In this document: in pieces, positions 8,831 through 18,604 of the stretch
Position numbering within the stretch: position 1 is the stretch's first letter
Layout: each line of letters begins with the position of its first letter
From: Flavobacteriales bacterium
GTDB taxonomy: Bacteria > Bacteroidota > Bacteroidia > Flavobacteriales_E > Vicingaceae
Length of the DNA: 34,651 nucleotides
Direction of reading: 5' to 3'
NCBI GenBank assembly: GCA_002401955.1
Contig: NVUQ01000007.1
Location: 20,567-55,217, forward strand
The notes under the pieces: generated by a model
Seen by the model: only the letters and a program-made list of their open reading frames with translations
Databases searched by the model: none
What the model was told of the DNA's origin: nothing
Translations under genes and position numbers: made by a program

Positions 8831-9496
8831 TTATCTTAACTGAAAATTAATTGGCAAGTTATATGAAACACTAACTGGCTTACCTCTTTGTTTTCCTGCT
8901 TTCCATTTAGGCATTGCTTTAACAACCCTTATAGCTTCTTTGTCCAACAAATCGTGAACCCCTCTAAGTATCTTAATGTCTCTTATTTTACCATCTTTAC
9001 CTACAGTAAAATTCACATAAACTTTACCTTGAATTCCATTTGCTTTTGCTGCTGGAGGAAATTTGATACTTTTCGATAAGTACTCAAACATCTTTTTATT
9101 TCCCCCTGGAAACTGGGGCATACTTTCAACAATAGTAAAAACTTCATCTTCTACAATCTCTTCTTCCTCTTCAAAAACCTCAACTACTTCATCAACATCA
9201 ATTTCTGTATCAATTTCAATATCCTCTACTTCTTCATCATCTTCAACAATCTCTATAATTTCTGGTGCTGCTGGTGGTGGAGGTGGTGGAGGCGGAGGTG
9301 TATTTTGTTCCGTAATAGGGATAATATCTTCTTCCTCTTCGTCTATCATTAACTCACCTAATTGTGATGCTTGCACATCATAGAATTTTAAATTTATCAC
9401 AAAATAAACTAGAAGTAAGGCAATCACCATTCCAACACGATGAAATACTCCTTTAAATTTTTCTAAATCTGCTTTTGGGTTCTTTTTTGGCTCCAT
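8831..9496 (-). CDS. tonB: Energy transducer TonB
   Basis: This 221-residue TonB-family protein has a short cytoplasmic N-terminus, one membrane segment (about residues 21-36, VGMVIALLLVYFVINL) and a periplasmic spacer. The spacer includes nine consecutive prolines (67-75) and a strongly acidic Glu/Asp/Val stretch. The C-terminal TonB domain (about 125-221) begins FTIVESMPQFPGG and contains FPPAAKANGIQGKVYVNFTV, GVHDLLDKEAIRVVKAMPKW and the final YNLPINFQL. TonB passes proton-motive energy from ExbB/ExbD to outer membrane receptors; no exbB/exbD lie here. An acidic spacer rather than Lys-Pro repeats is common in Bacteroidota paralogs. The gene follows the VanZ-like gene by 47 bases and ends at a strong terminator. 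Several tonB paralogs are normal in this phylum, so the symbol denotes the family. Confidence 0.9.
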   Translation of the reverse strand: MEPKKNPKADLEKFKGVFHRVGMVIALLLVYFVINLKFYDVQASQLGELMIDEEEEDIIPITEQNTPPPPPPPPPAAPEIIEIVEDDEEVEDIEIDTEIDVDEVVEVFEEEEEIVEDEVFTIVESMPQFPGGNKKMFEYLSKSIKFPPAAKANGIQGKVYVNFTVGKDGKIRDIKILRGVHDLLDKEAIRVVKAMPKWKAGKQRGKPVSVSYNLPINFQLR

Positions 9497-9543
9497 AACT
9501 TTAATTTATAAGTTTATAAAAATAATAATTTTTTAGCAGTAAT

Positions 9544-9951
9544 TTATTTTATTTTCAACCATCTATTAAACGGTAAAATTTTAAGTATCAACGGACACCA
9601 TAAAACGCCTAAAATAGCACCTAAAGAGTTGGCAAAAAAATCATACCAATTACCACTTCTGTTTATAAAGATGTTTGTTTGTAGAATTTCCATAAGTCCA
9701 CCGTAAAAAATTCCAAACAAAATAACAAGTACTCCTGTTTTAAAACGGTTTTCTTTCTCTAAAAATTGTTTGTTATAAGGAATTAATAAGCATATGGAAA
9801 GAACTGCATACATAAGTGTATGAATTAATTTATCGAATTGCCAAACGGCTATTTTTGGGAGTTGATTACCTGGGTAACCACTTAAAACTAGTATTATTAG
9901 TAGCCAGATTATAGCTGGGAGATATAATTTTACTCGATACAATAATTTCAT
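9544..9951 (-). CDS. VanZ-like family membrane protein
   Basis: This 135-residue protein has about four membrane segments (near residues 8-24, 44-58, 72-88 and 108-125). The VanZ-like signature is present: WQFDKLIHTLMYAVLS, then GIFYGGLMEILQ, then SGNWYDFFANSLGAILG. The name derives from VanZ of teicoplanin resistance, but the general family role is unknown, and resistance should not be assumed here. It lies between gcvH and tonB on the same strand. From memory, VanZ-like genes commonly accompany gcvH near sprA in Flavobacteriia. A terminator separates it from gcvH, so it may have its own promoter or rely on read-through. Confidence 0.85.
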   Translation of the reverse strand: MKLLYRVKLYLPAIIWLLIILVLSGYPGNQLPKIAVWQFDKLIHTLMYAVLSICLLIPYNKQFLEKENRFKTGVLVILFGIFYGGLMEILQTNIFINRSGNWYDFFANSLGAILGVLWCPLILKILPFNRWLKIK

Positions 9952-9966
9952 GACTTCTTTTATGCA

Positions 9967-9988
9967 AAAATCCGCCTAAGCGGATTTT
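9967..9988 (-). terminator. Terminator after gcvH
   Basis: Perfect 9-base stem AAAATCCGC (9967-9975) / GCGGATTTT (9980-9988) with a 4-base loop, 33 bases beyond the gcvH stop. The minus strand ends in TTTTT (9970-9966). The symmetric A/T flanks could stop transcription in both directions. Confidence 0.8.
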
Positions 9989-10021
9989 ATAAAAAATTGT
10001 TCAGGATGATAATCAATATGA

Positions 10022-10399
10022 TTACCCTATTAACTCTTTATATTCGTCTGCGCTAAGCAAATCATCTAATTCACTAACATCAGAAAGTGCTACTTTTATC
10101 ATCCAACCATCACCGTAAGGATTATTATTGACTGATTCTGGTGCAGATTCAATAGATTCATTAAATGCTGTTACTTCTCCAGAAACAGGCATAAATAAAT
10201 CAGATACGGTTTTTACTGCTTCTACTGTTCCAAAAACTTCTTCTTTTGCTAAGTTTTCACCCTCTGTTTCTACTTCAACATAAACAATATCACCTAACTC
10301 TCCTTGTGCAAAATCGGTAATTCCAATTGTTACAGTTTCACCATCAACTTTAATCCATTCGTGGTCTTTTGTATATTTTAATTCTGCTGGAACATTCAT
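10022..10399 (-). CDS. gcvH: Glycine cleavage system H protein
   Basis: This 125-residue protein is the usual GcvH length. It is a single lipoyl domain: KYTKDHEWI at the N-terminus, [18 protein letters not shown], the lipoylation site [10 protein letters not shown] with acceptor Lys 63, and [13 protein letters not shown]. The lipoyl arm shuttles the aminomethyl group from glycine between the P, T and L proteins. gcvT and gcvP are not in the window, which is common in Bacteroidota where the genes are scattered. It lies downstream of sprA (153-base gap) and before a VanZ-like gene. Start ATG at 10399 gives the canonical N-terminus. Confidence 0.97.
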   Translation of the reverse strand: MNVPAELKYTKDHEWIKVDGETVTIGITDFAQGELGDIVYVEVETEGENLAKEEVFGTVEAVKTVSDLFMPVSGEVTAFNESIESAPESVNNNPYGDGWMIKVALSDVSELDDLLSADEYKELIG

Positions 10400-10552
10400 A
10401 TCTTTTAATTTTTAAAGAAAGTAGAAATTAGATAATAGAACATAGACTTAATAGATCTGTCTTGTTTATTTTCTCTAATCTCTTATATCTATTTGTTTTT
10501 AATTTTTTGCTAATTTATAATTCTTAACCCTTAACTCCAAATTCTTAATTAT
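10400..10552. other. AT-rich intergenic spacer between sprA and gcvH
   Basis: This low-complexity spacer contains repeated short words: the minus strand has TTAAGAATT twice near the sprA end and TAGATATAAGAGATTAGAG-like purine-rich words further on. No convincing hairpin terminator, -7 element or RNA gene was found, so sprA and gcvH may be cotranscribed. Confidence 0.4.
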
Positions 10553-13500
10553 CTATTGTGTTAAAGTAAATCTTAAACTAATACCTGCGTTTGTATTTGA
10601 TGTTGGAAATGTTGTAGAAATAAACGGTTTTGTAGAAACATAATCATAAAAAGCTCTAACATTAAGCTTTGCACTTACCCTGTAATCTGCTGTAACCTTA
10701 ACCGATAAAACTCTTTGTCCGCCAGTTAATTGATTTACTTCTTCTACAATTTTTCTAATAATGGTATTATTGTTTCTAAGACCTACGTCAATTCTAGTAT
10801 CAATATCGCTTCTAACCATTCTTTTCTTAGAAAATGGCATTCTTACTTGTCTAAATTTATAACCTGTGCCTATCGACCACGTACTTCCTTTTACTTCTGT
10901 TATTTGATTATTTACCATGCTTAATGAAGCATTTCTATCTCGTTTATATTCAACTCTTAATAACATATTATTATTCAATGTCATATCTGCACCTAACAAT
11001 GGAGAAAACTGCTCTGACATTGACACTGTTCCTATCTGTAATTCAGGAATAAAATCTTGATTAATATCTCTAGCAAAAGCTCCTTCGTCATTACCCTCAT
11101 ACATTAAATTAGTGGTAAACGAACCATAATTTAATGTTGATTTATAAGAATGTGTTAAAGTAAATTTCTTAAACAACCTGTTTATAAAAGCTAATTTGCT
11201 AAACCCATCATAAGTAATTCTCCAATTAGGTAAGGGGATATAACTTGTAAATGATTTGATAGAAACCTTATCTCCGCTTTTACCAGAATAAGCTGCAATA
11301 AAACTAGAAATCAACACGTCTTGAGATGTAGCACTATACCCATCGGCATATCCACCATTAGTTCCTATGGAGTTTCCATTTTCTGCAGCCAATCTTTGTG
11401 ATATTTTTTCTCTTTCTTTTAAGAAATTGGCAAATATTTCAGATGATTTATCCAAATCGTCATCACCAATAAAGGCTGTGTTTAGCGATAAAAATGACAT
11501 ACTAAAGTTTCCTGTATTTACAGGGTTAACCAAGAAATAGTCAAATCCGGCTACATCATCAACATCATAAGCTTTTCCATTAGGAATTGTATCCAAAAAT
11601 GTTTCATTAATCGCAAAAAACTGTTGCGTTCTATTGATAGAATAATTACGTGATGCAGTTAATTGAATTCTTAGTGTTTTAAATGGTCGAATAGTTGCTC
11701 TAAAATTATAGTTTTCAGAAAAGGTTGTTGCATAATTGTATATCAAACCTGCAGTATCAGTAATTAACCAATTGTTGCTGGCAGCTCTTAATGCGAAATC
11801 ATCTTCTTGAATTCCAGAAATAAAATTAAAGCCTGGAGCTTCAAAACCAGGGTTTGACCCTAACAACTGCGTTTCTTGATTATAACCAGGCAACAGTGTT
11901 CCTCTATTTCTGGTATAGGTTCCAGAAACATTTTTAACACTCATTAATCCTAACCAAAACTGATCCATTGGTTTAAAAGGAAGTATTTTTCTCCATAACT
12001 CCACCCTAGTAGTATCAGAATCTTTAAACCTTTTAGTATCAAACTTGATATCTGCTGGAGCAATTCCTGCTTTCCACCCTTTTACCTTTGCATTTTCTGC
12101 TTTGGTTTTATTTTTATCTGGTTTTTGAGCATTTAATGCTCTACGTTTTTGTCGTTCTCTGGCTCTTTTGTTTACCTTTTTTAAGAAGCCAATACTATTA
12201 TGAAGTTTCGTCATATTAAACTGAGAAATAACAGAAACAGTATTGGCGTTTTGAATTGTATGTCCTAAGCTATCTGCTCCTATTGGTGCTCTTTGCCAAT
12301 CATAATCTCCAGAGTAACGAGTAGTAAGGGTTATAAAATTTAAACCTGGTAATTTATTTATAGGAACTGTGTAGTTAAAATTAAAATTGTGGTGATAATG
12401 GGTGTTGGTTCCAAAATCTCTAATATTATTCCAAACTTCACCTTTCCAGTCATCATATTCTTCTTTGTAAGCATTATCCACCCTACCTCTTGTATCAATT
12501 GTATCTGCACCATTAAAATAAGTTAACGGCTCTTCTATTGTTGCGTTATTGGAGGCATTAAAATCAAACTTTAATGCTTTTGTAATATCATACTTCAATC
12601 CATAAATTCTATTCCAATAAAAATGCTTTTGAAAATATGTTGGCAGTTCAAAATAAAATCCAGTATTGTTTCTAGATCTTCTTTCAGAATACATTCTATC
12701 CATATCAGTTTGGAAAGAGAGTTGTTTAGGTGTTAAATAAAAATTAAAATCTTTAATCAATTTAAATGCTTTTTTCTTGGCAAACTTTGCTTTATTAAAA
12801 GGCTTAAAGTTTTTAGGTTTAGCTCCAAAAGCATAGCCAAAACCTCCTCTATAATTTTTCTTATCATCAAACTCAGTATTAATATCTCTATACTTTGTTT
12901 CGGAATAACCATAGTTAAATGAGAAATTAGAAATATCGTAAAAATGAGATTTCTTCTTTCCTTTAGGGGCTAGTTTTCGAACATTGGTAAATGTGATGCT
13001 TTTCCTCCTTGTAACCTCCTGTGTTCTCTCTCCAATAGAATCTCTTACACTTTGAGATAAGACATCATTATTTAGTAAATCATCTAATTCTAAATCTGGA
13101 TCTAAGGGGCTGTATCTTGGAGTAACTACTCCTTGAGAAATATTGTAATACATAGGAATACTAAGGCCTATTTTTTCTGGGATAAATTTACCTAACTCTA
13201 CACTTGTTGAAAGGTCATAACTCTTTCTAGTCTCTTGTTGTCTTTCATTTAATTTTTGTTCTACACTACCAAACCCTGGCGTACTATAATCTCCTGCTAT
13301 TGTAATGTTTCCTAAATCTGCAATTTGAGTAGTTATACGAGCAACGGTTGCCCAACCTCCTTCATTATCAAACTCTGCCATTCGTAATTCATTCACCCAT
13401 ATTTCAGCACATTTTTCTAATCCATCATCATTAGGGTTTAGTGGGTTTAGTTTGGCATTTCTTATCCCTATCATAAACACCCTCACATCTCCGAAATTTG

Positions 13501-16500
13501 GATTACCTTTTATCCTCATGGTATTATTCCCATCTTTTTGCTCGTAAGGTTTAATCAATTGTACGCCACTAGAACCATCTGGTAACAAGCTATTTCTTAC
13601 CACCTTCATATCAGTAAATTTAGAAAACTTTAAATCAATATTATTTGCTTCAGGCCACACTAAATATCTATCTGCGTCATTACTATTGTTATCAGTATTG
13701 TAAGCTCTTGCAGGAGTAACTGTTAATGGAACTTCATATTCATAATAATTGTTGTCAAAATCAGAACCCATACGTATAAATACAGCCAAATCTTTATCTG
13801 CCAATGGTTTTGCAGGATCACTTTCTTCTGCGTGAATAAACATTTTTAAGCGTTTATACCTTCTAATATCAATATCCATTATTTTATACGCACCTCTTGC
13901 ATCTCCATCTTTAAGGTTACAAACATCTAACACTAAAGATTGTTCATTTAATTGTTGTGTGGCTGCCCCAGATGATGGGTTTGGATTTATCTCTCTATCA
14001 ATTCCTGGTGGTATAATATAGTTAACAGGTGTTTTAGAACTATTTTCTTCAACATTTACCGCAGAAACATCAAATACTGTTTCATCATCATCATTTCCAA
14101 GAAAATCTCCAGGACTTAACAAACCTCCAGTGTATTTTCGCCACTCTCCTCTTACTAATTCTAGTTTAGCAAAACGTAATACTACCTCCTTATCAAATCC
14201 TTTCATAAACATTCTCATAAAACGAATGGATTTAAAATCTTGAATGTTTCCAATAACTTCTTCAGGCTCTCTTATCGGTATTTTAAATTGATACCAACGA
14301 ATTGTTTTTGTAGTCCCATCAGGGGTTTTTACACTGGTTTCTAACATGTTTGTAATGTAATTATTACCCACATTTGAAGGGTTTACTTCTGATGGATTCA
14401 TGTTAATAGAATACTGGAAATAATTCTCTCTAAAATCAAGATTGTTGTTTGTATTGATATCTTCTAAATCAGGTTTTGTTGTTGCGGCAGAAGAATAATC
14501 CGAATTTGGATCTTGCTCTGATGTATTTGAGTTTCCTTGCACTCCATTGTGTAATTTATATCGATCTAAGATACTTAATTGATTATTATCGTAATCATTC
14601 CCTCTATAATGATGATGATTATCTGCTGATGGATCAGTAGTCCCTAAAGAGTTGGTTGCATTACTAAAGGCTGGAAACTTCCAAGCCTCATCCGCATCAT
14701 TTAACCCATCTAAACCAACATCTTGAAACGGTCGTGTACTTGGCGTATTGTCAAAAGCCGTTACTAAAGCCTGAACCGTAGGAACCCTACCCCAAACAGT
14801 GGTATCAACTAAATTAATATTATCTCCTGTTGCATAATTAATAGCTGATAATGGCATAGCATTTTCAACTGCTTTTCTATCATCTTTTAAGATATCTTCA
14901 GAAATATCCCCTAAGTTAAAATATAATTTACCTCCTGAATGATTCGGATCTCCATCAACTGCATCAAAAGGATCCATTACCCAAAACTGAATAAATTCAA
15001 CATTAGAAGATTCAAAATCTGTTGTCTCTACTTTTCTCATGATCCCTCCCCAACGTGTTGTAGGATTAATTAAATTTCCATTTGCATCAATTCCTGCTGC
15101 AGATGTTTGATCATCAAAATTATACTGCCCTCTTTCTGTTGGATAATATGCTAAATCTAATGTTGATATATTTTGTGTTGTTCCGTTTTGTTGAGATTTA
15201 AAAGGGAAAACTTCTGTTTGTAATACCTCTCTAGAATAATGATTCGACTGTGTTGCTTTTGCTGGATCATTTTTTATGTGATCAGGAGTTCTAGAATCAT
15301 TTCTCCAAAACAAAGGGTCAATATTATACCAAGCCAACTTGGCTCTATTATAACCATAATCCAATTGAGTAGAAAGTGGCAACATTCCTTCTGGGAATAA
15401 AGTTGGTTGACCCTGAGGTGTACTTGCTAATTTCCATTGAAAAATGGACCTCATATCTATCGTAGATTGACTTCCTTCAAAATCATCTAAATAAGCGGTA
15501 CCATCTTTACCAATTGCTCCTGGATTACCGGGTAATAATTTGGCAAACTCCCCTTCTATTGTTATCGTAGATTTTTCTTTTGTACTGTATATTGGTAGTT
15601 TATCTGCCCATCTGGTAAGAAAAGGAACTTCATGTGTATAGGTTAAATCAAATCCTAGAATAGTATTATTTATTGGCTCATCTCCAATATTTATTTTACT
15701 AGTCAATGGTTTTTCTGATAATTTAATTGCCGTAGCTCCTAAATTAAAATTGTCATTAAATTTATAATCAAGCCTAGTACCCATAAGGGTTTTTGTTTGA
15801 ATATTAAACAAGGACTGGCTCTCTAAGGAAATTTTAATTGGTGTTCCTGATTGTAATATACCATCATTAATAATTTTAACCCGTCCTAAATTATAATCAA
15901 CTGTATAATCTACATTTTCCGTTAATGCAGCACCTCCGGCAGTAACAGAAACCGAACCTTCAGGAATATTTAAGGCATTTAAGGAGATATCAGAACTTGA
16001 TGAAGAGGAATATTGTCCTTTTATTACAAATCTATTCTTACTTACATCCTGCTCCGCCAAAGTTTGTGTTGTTACATACAGTGAATCAAACACATATTTA
16101 TCAGCCGTAGTTTGATTCGAGAATTTACTTCTAAGATGGGACCCAAAAGGTTCTAGAACAGGGAAATAAACCCTTCCATTATTTGAATTAATGGTAATTC
16201 CATTAATGTAATCAAAGACTCCATCAGGGCTTGCTTGATTACTTGAATTTAATCGATCTAAATTTAACACACTTATTAAAGGTAAACCATTCACTTCTCC
16301 TTCTGGAATAAAAGGAATTTGAACTCCCGAAGCAGGGTTATTATAAAATACATCTAAATAAAAATCTGTTGGAGAAATATTAAATGCCCCTAAAGCATAA
16401 ACATTTTTCATCATCAAATCCCATGTAGGAATATTTGTATTAATACTTGTTCCTTTCAATAGTTTCACATACAACCCACTCTGCCCACTTATTCCATCAG

Positions 16501-18001
16501 TAGAAAACTCTCCAACCTGATAAACCTGTCCATCCAATGTATATTGAAAAGCAACAGCTAAAATGTCATCAGAATTTAATCTTGAATTCAACGAAACATA
16601 ACCTAACTGAGCATTTAAAGTATAAGCTGAAGAATTTAATAATTTAGCATTTTCATACTTTTCAAAATCAACTCCATTAACAAATCCTAGTGCCTGTAAT
16701 TCACTTGGTGCATCAACAAACCCTCTTAACTTAGCAGTATCATAAACTGTAGTTAAATTGGAATAAAGATTATTGGCATAATTATCCGAAAAATTAGCAT
16801 TAGGTAAAGGGTTATTATCTGTAACTAGGGCATCATTATAAATGTTTGATTGCGTTGCTTCACCCAAATCCATAAACCCAATTACATTTTTAACAATATC
16901 ATTAGATGAGAAATTTCTGTTAGAAACCCAAATTTCAACCTTTGTAATAGAGGCTCTAGAGGTAACTATAGGAGGTGTTGATAATGAACTTTCGTACTTA
17001 TCTCTAAAATATTGGGATAAAAAGAAGTGCTTATTTTCTTCATAATCAGAACCTTCTTTTTCAAACTTTTTTATTTGGGCTCCTCCTTGTACATTAATCT
17101 CTTTCTTTTCTCCTTTTTCTTGTGATAAAACACTTGTTACGGTTAACCTTCCAAATCTTAATTCTGTTTTAATACCAAATAAAGTCTGACTACCTGTTAT
17201 CAATTGTCCTTTAAGTGGAAGCGAAACATTTCCTGCTTCAATTTTTTGAATAATTTCATCTTCATATCCTGTGTACTCAATTTTCATTTGATTTTCAAAA
17301 TCGAATGTTGCTTCTGTATTATAACTGGTAGTAATTTTTAATTTCTCACCAATATTACCAATAACATTTAACTGTATTTTTTGATTAAAGTCAAAGGTTG
17401 TTGTACTTCTTTGGTTCGCAGGTAATGCTGGATTATCTCTAGTAGATCGATTAATTCCGAAAGATAATTCTGCAGAACCTTGAGGTCGAATGTCAATTAC
17501 ATTTCCTCCAAAAATTCGATCAAAAGCCTCTCCTTTTATCGTTAGTTTTGGTCTAAACCCTTTGGTTTGATTAATATCATCAGCAGATGATTTTTGTTTC
17601 CAGTAGTCTTGTAATGATTTTTTTGAGTCGTAATTAATGTATTCATCAAAATCCATATAGGTCGGATATTTGAAGTAATTATCGCCCATTTTCTCATAAT
17701 AATTATATGTTCCCGTTTCTGGATCATATTCAAATCCTGATTTAACATTACTAGGGTTTTTTAAATATAATCCTCCTGTATTTTGACTTTTCGGACCTCC
17801 CATACCATCCTTAAAAGGGTAGGGTAAATCTATTTCTGGAGAATCTAATGGTAGTGGTTCTGCCTCGTAATTTACAATATTGTTATAGTGAGGATCTGCT
17901 TTAGATGTAGTAGGATTGGCTATCCAACTTACAGCCATAATAACAGTTGAAAACCCAACAATTAAAGCAATTTTATTATATGTAAACTTATTTAAACTCA
18001 A
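10553..18001 (-). CDS. sprA: T9SS outer membrane translocon SprA (Sov)
   Basis: This 2482-residue protein is in the normal size range of SprA/Sov, the giant beta-barrel that forms the type IX secretion channel in the outer membrane. An N-terminal hydrophobic signal (about residues 10-28) is followed by SprA-typical regions. These include IDLPYPFKDG near the N-terminus, FRPKLTIKGEAFDRIFGGN, the conserved AYLDDFEGSQS near residue 838, IQFWVMDPF, and IWVNELRMAEFDNEGGWAT near 1535. The C-terminal half is beta-strand rich and ends in an outer membrane barrel-like ..SLRFTLTQ. The start appears to be TTG at 18001: an in-frame TAA lies 15 bases upstream, there is no earlier start, and the next ATG (in VIMAV) would remove the signal peptide. 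AAAGG stands 5 bases before this TTG. It follows ruvA after 18 bases. The T9SS cargo genes in this window are its likely substrates. Confidence 0.97.
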   Translation of the reverse strand: MSLNKFTYNKIALIVGFSTVIMAVSWIANPTTSKADPHYNNIVNYEAEPLPLDSPEIDLPYPFKDGMGGPKSQNTGGLYLKNPSNVKSGFEYDPETGTYNYYEKMGDNYFKYPTYMDFDEYINYDSKKSLQDYWKQKSSADDINQTKGFRPKLTIKGEAFDRIFGGNVIDIRPQGSAELSFGINRSTRDNPALPANQRSTTTFDFNQKIQLNVIGNIGEKLKITTSYNTEATFDFENQMKIEYTGYEDEIIQKIEAGNVSLPLKGQLITGSQTLFGIKTELRFGRLTVTSVLSQEKGEKKEINVQGGAQIKKFEKEGSDYEENKHFFLSQYFRDKYESSLSTPPIVTSRASITKVEIWVSNRNFSSNDIVKNVIGFMDLGEATQSNIYNDALVTDNNPLPNANFSDNYANNLYSNLTTVYDTAKLRGFVDAPSELQALGFVNGVDFEKYENAKLLNSSAYTLNAQLGYVSLNSRLNSDDILAVAFQYTLDGQVYQVGEFSTDGISGQSGLYVKLLKGTSINTNIPTWDLMMKNVYALGAFNISPTDFYLDVFYNNPASGVQIPFIPEGEVNGLPLISVLNLDRLNSSNQASPDGVFDYINGITINSNNGRVYFPVLEPFGSHLRSKFSNQTTADKYVFDSLYVTTQTLAEQDVSKNRFVIKGQYSSSSSSDISLNALNIPEGSVSVTAGGAALTENVDYTVDYNLGRVKIINDGILQSGTPIKISLESQSLFNIQTKTLMGTRLDYKFNDNFNLGATAIKLSEKPLTSKINIGDEPINNTILGFDLTYTHEVPFLTRWADKLPIYSTKEKSTITIEGEFAKLLPGNPGAIGKDGTAYLDDFEGSQSTIDMRSIFQWKLASTPQGQPTLFPEGMLPLSTQLDYGYNRAKLAWYNIDPLFWRNDSRTPDHIKNDPAKATQSNHYSREVLQTEVFPFKSQQNGTTQNISTLDLAYYPTERGQYNFDDQTSAAGIDANGNLINPTTRWGGIMRKVETTDFESSNVEFIQFWVMDPFDAVDGDPNHSGGKLYFNLGDISEDILKDDRKAVENAMPLSAINYATGDNINLVDTTVWGRVPTVQALVTAFDNTPSTRPFQDVGLDGLNDADEAWKFPAFSNATNSLGTTDPSADNHHHYRGNDYDNNQLSILDRYKLHNGVQGNSNTSEQDPNSDYSSAATTKPDLEDINTNNNLDFRENYFQYSINMNPSEVNPSNVGNNYITNMLETSVKTPDGTTKTIRWYQFKIPIREPEEVIGNIQDFKSIRFMRMFMKGFDKEVVLRFAKLELVRGEWRKYTGGLLSPGDFLGNDDDETVFDVSAVNVEENSSKTPVNYIIPPGIDREINPNPSSGAATQQLNEQSLVLDVCNLKDGDARGAYKIMDIDIRRYKRLKMFIHAEESDPAKPLADKDLAVFIRMGSDFDNNYYEYEVPLTVTPARAYNTDNNSNDADRYLVWPEANNIDLKFSKFTDMKVVRNSLLPDGSSGVQLIKPYEQKDGNNTMRIKGNPNFGDVRVFMIGIRNAKLNPLNPNDDGLEKCAEIWVNELRMAEFDNEGGWATVARITTQIADLGNITIAGDYSTPGFGSVEQKLNERQQETRKSYDLSTSVELGKFIPEKIGLSIPMYYNISQGVVTPRYSPLDPDLELDDLLNNDVLSQSVRDSIGERTQEVTRRKSITFTNVRKLAPKGKKKSHFYDISNFSFNYGYSETKYRDINTEFDDKKNYRGGFGYAFGAKPKNFKPFNKAKFAKKKAFKLIKDFNFYLTPKQLSFQTDMDRMYSERRSRNNTGFYFELPTYFQKHFYWNRIYGLKYDITKALKFDFNASNNATIEEPLTYFNGADTIDTRGRVDNAYKEEYDDWKGEVWNNIRDFGTNTHYHHNFNFNYTVPINKLPGLNFITLTTRYSGDYDWQRAPIGADSLGHTIQNANTVSVISQFNMTKLHNSIGFLKKVNKRARERQKRRALNAQKPDKNKTKAENAKVKGWKAGIAPADIKFDTKRFKDSDTTRVELWRKILPFKPMDQFWLGLMSVKNVSGTYTRNRGTLLPGYNQETQLLGSNPGFEAPGFNFISGIQEDDFALRAASNNWLITDTAGLIYNYATTFSENYNFRATIRPFKTLRIQLTASRNYSINRTQQFFAINETFLDTIPNGKAYDVDDVAGFDYFLVNPVNTGNFSMSFLSLNTAFIGDDDLDKSSEIFANFLKEREKISQRLAAENGNSIGTNGGYADGYSATSQDVLISSFIAAYSGKSGDKVSIKSFTSYIPLPNWRITYDGFSKLAFINRLFKKFTLTHSYKSTLNYGSFTTNLMYEGNDEGAFARDINQDFIPELQIGTVSMSEQFSPLLGADMTLNNNMLLRVEYKRDRNASLSMVNNQITEVKGSTWSIGTGYKFRQVRMPFSKKRMVRSDIDTRIDVGLRNNNTIIRKIVEEVNQLTGGQRVLSVKVTADYRVSAKLNVRAFYDYVSTKPFISTTFPTSNTNAGISLRFTLTQ

Positions 18002-18011
18002 TTTTACCTTT
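18002..18011 (-). promoter_or_regulatory. Ribosome binding site deciding the TTG start of sprA
   Basis: On the minus strand AAAGG (18011-18007) is followed by the spacer TAAAA and then TTG. This is Shine-Dalgarno-like in a genome where such sites are generally weak, and it supports the non-ATG start. Confidence 0.45.
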
Positions 18012-18019
18012 CTCTCTTA

Positions 18020-18601
18020 TTAAAGATTTTTTAATGTTCTTTTAATAAGTTCTTCAACTGTCAACTCTTCTCCTGACAACAATATTTTATTTAGTGTTTT
18101 TTCTGCTGGATTTTTACCAAAACCTAACATGACTAACGCACTTAACGCTTCTTCTTTAATAGTATTGTTTGTTGGCGAAGAAATTGTAGTGGTGTCATCA
18201 ACCTTTCCTATTTTATCTCTTAAGTCAATAATTATTCTTTCAGCAGATTTAGCTCCAATTCCTTTTACACTTTTTAAAGTGCTAGCATCTCCACTTAAAA
18301 TTGCTTGTTTTGTTTCATTTGGAGATAAAGAAGAAAGAATCATCATTGCTGTAGCTGAACCAACCCCAGAAACAGAAATAAGTAAACGAAAAAGTTCCCT
18401 TTCACCAGTTTGTTTAAACCCATATAAAAGTTGAGCATCTTCTCTTACTACAAAATGAGTATACAGCATACAATTTTCGCTATCTCCTATTTGAGAAAAT
18501 GTGTTTAAAGAAATTTTTAATTCATAGCCAACTCCATTGCAATCAATCACAACATAAGTGGGCGTTTTATCTATTAGTTTTCCTTTAATCTGTGCTATCA
18601 T
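18020..18601 (-). CDS. ruvA: Holliday junction branch migration protein RuvA
   Basis: This 193-residue protein is the standard RuvA length. Domain I (1-62, OB fold) starts MIAQIKGKLI and includes DCNGVGYELKIS and YTHFVVREDAQLLYGF. Domain II has the two helix-hairpin-helix motifs, LLISVSGVGSATAMMILSSL and LKSVKGIGAKSAERIIIDL. A polar linker (about 138-150) leads to the RuvB-binding domain III (EEALSALVMLGFGKNPAEKTL). RuvA binds four-way junctions and loads the RuvB motor; ruvB is not in the window. It sits 3 bases after maeB and 18 bases before sprA, so these three are probably one transcript. Confidence 0.97.
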   Translation of the reverse strand: MIAQIKGKLIDKTPTYVVIDCNGVGYELKISLNTFSQIGDSENCMLYTHFVVREDAQLLYGFKQTGERELFRLLISVSGVGSATAMMILSSLSPNETKQAILSGDASTLKSVKGIGAKSAERIIIDLRDKIGKVDDTTTISSPTNNTIKEEALSALVMLGFGKNPAEKTLNKILLSGEELTVEELIKRTLKNL

Positions 18602-18604
18602 AAT

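Noticed and set aside
9063..9383. Plus-strand ORF rich in Ser and Gly opposite tonB
   Set aside because: It is the antisense reading of the acidic and poly-proline spacer of TonB; the minus-strand protein has clear domains.
9544..9951. Antibiotic resistance assigned to the VanZ-like protein
   Set aside because: The family name alone does not imply teicoplanin resistance, and no other van genes are present.
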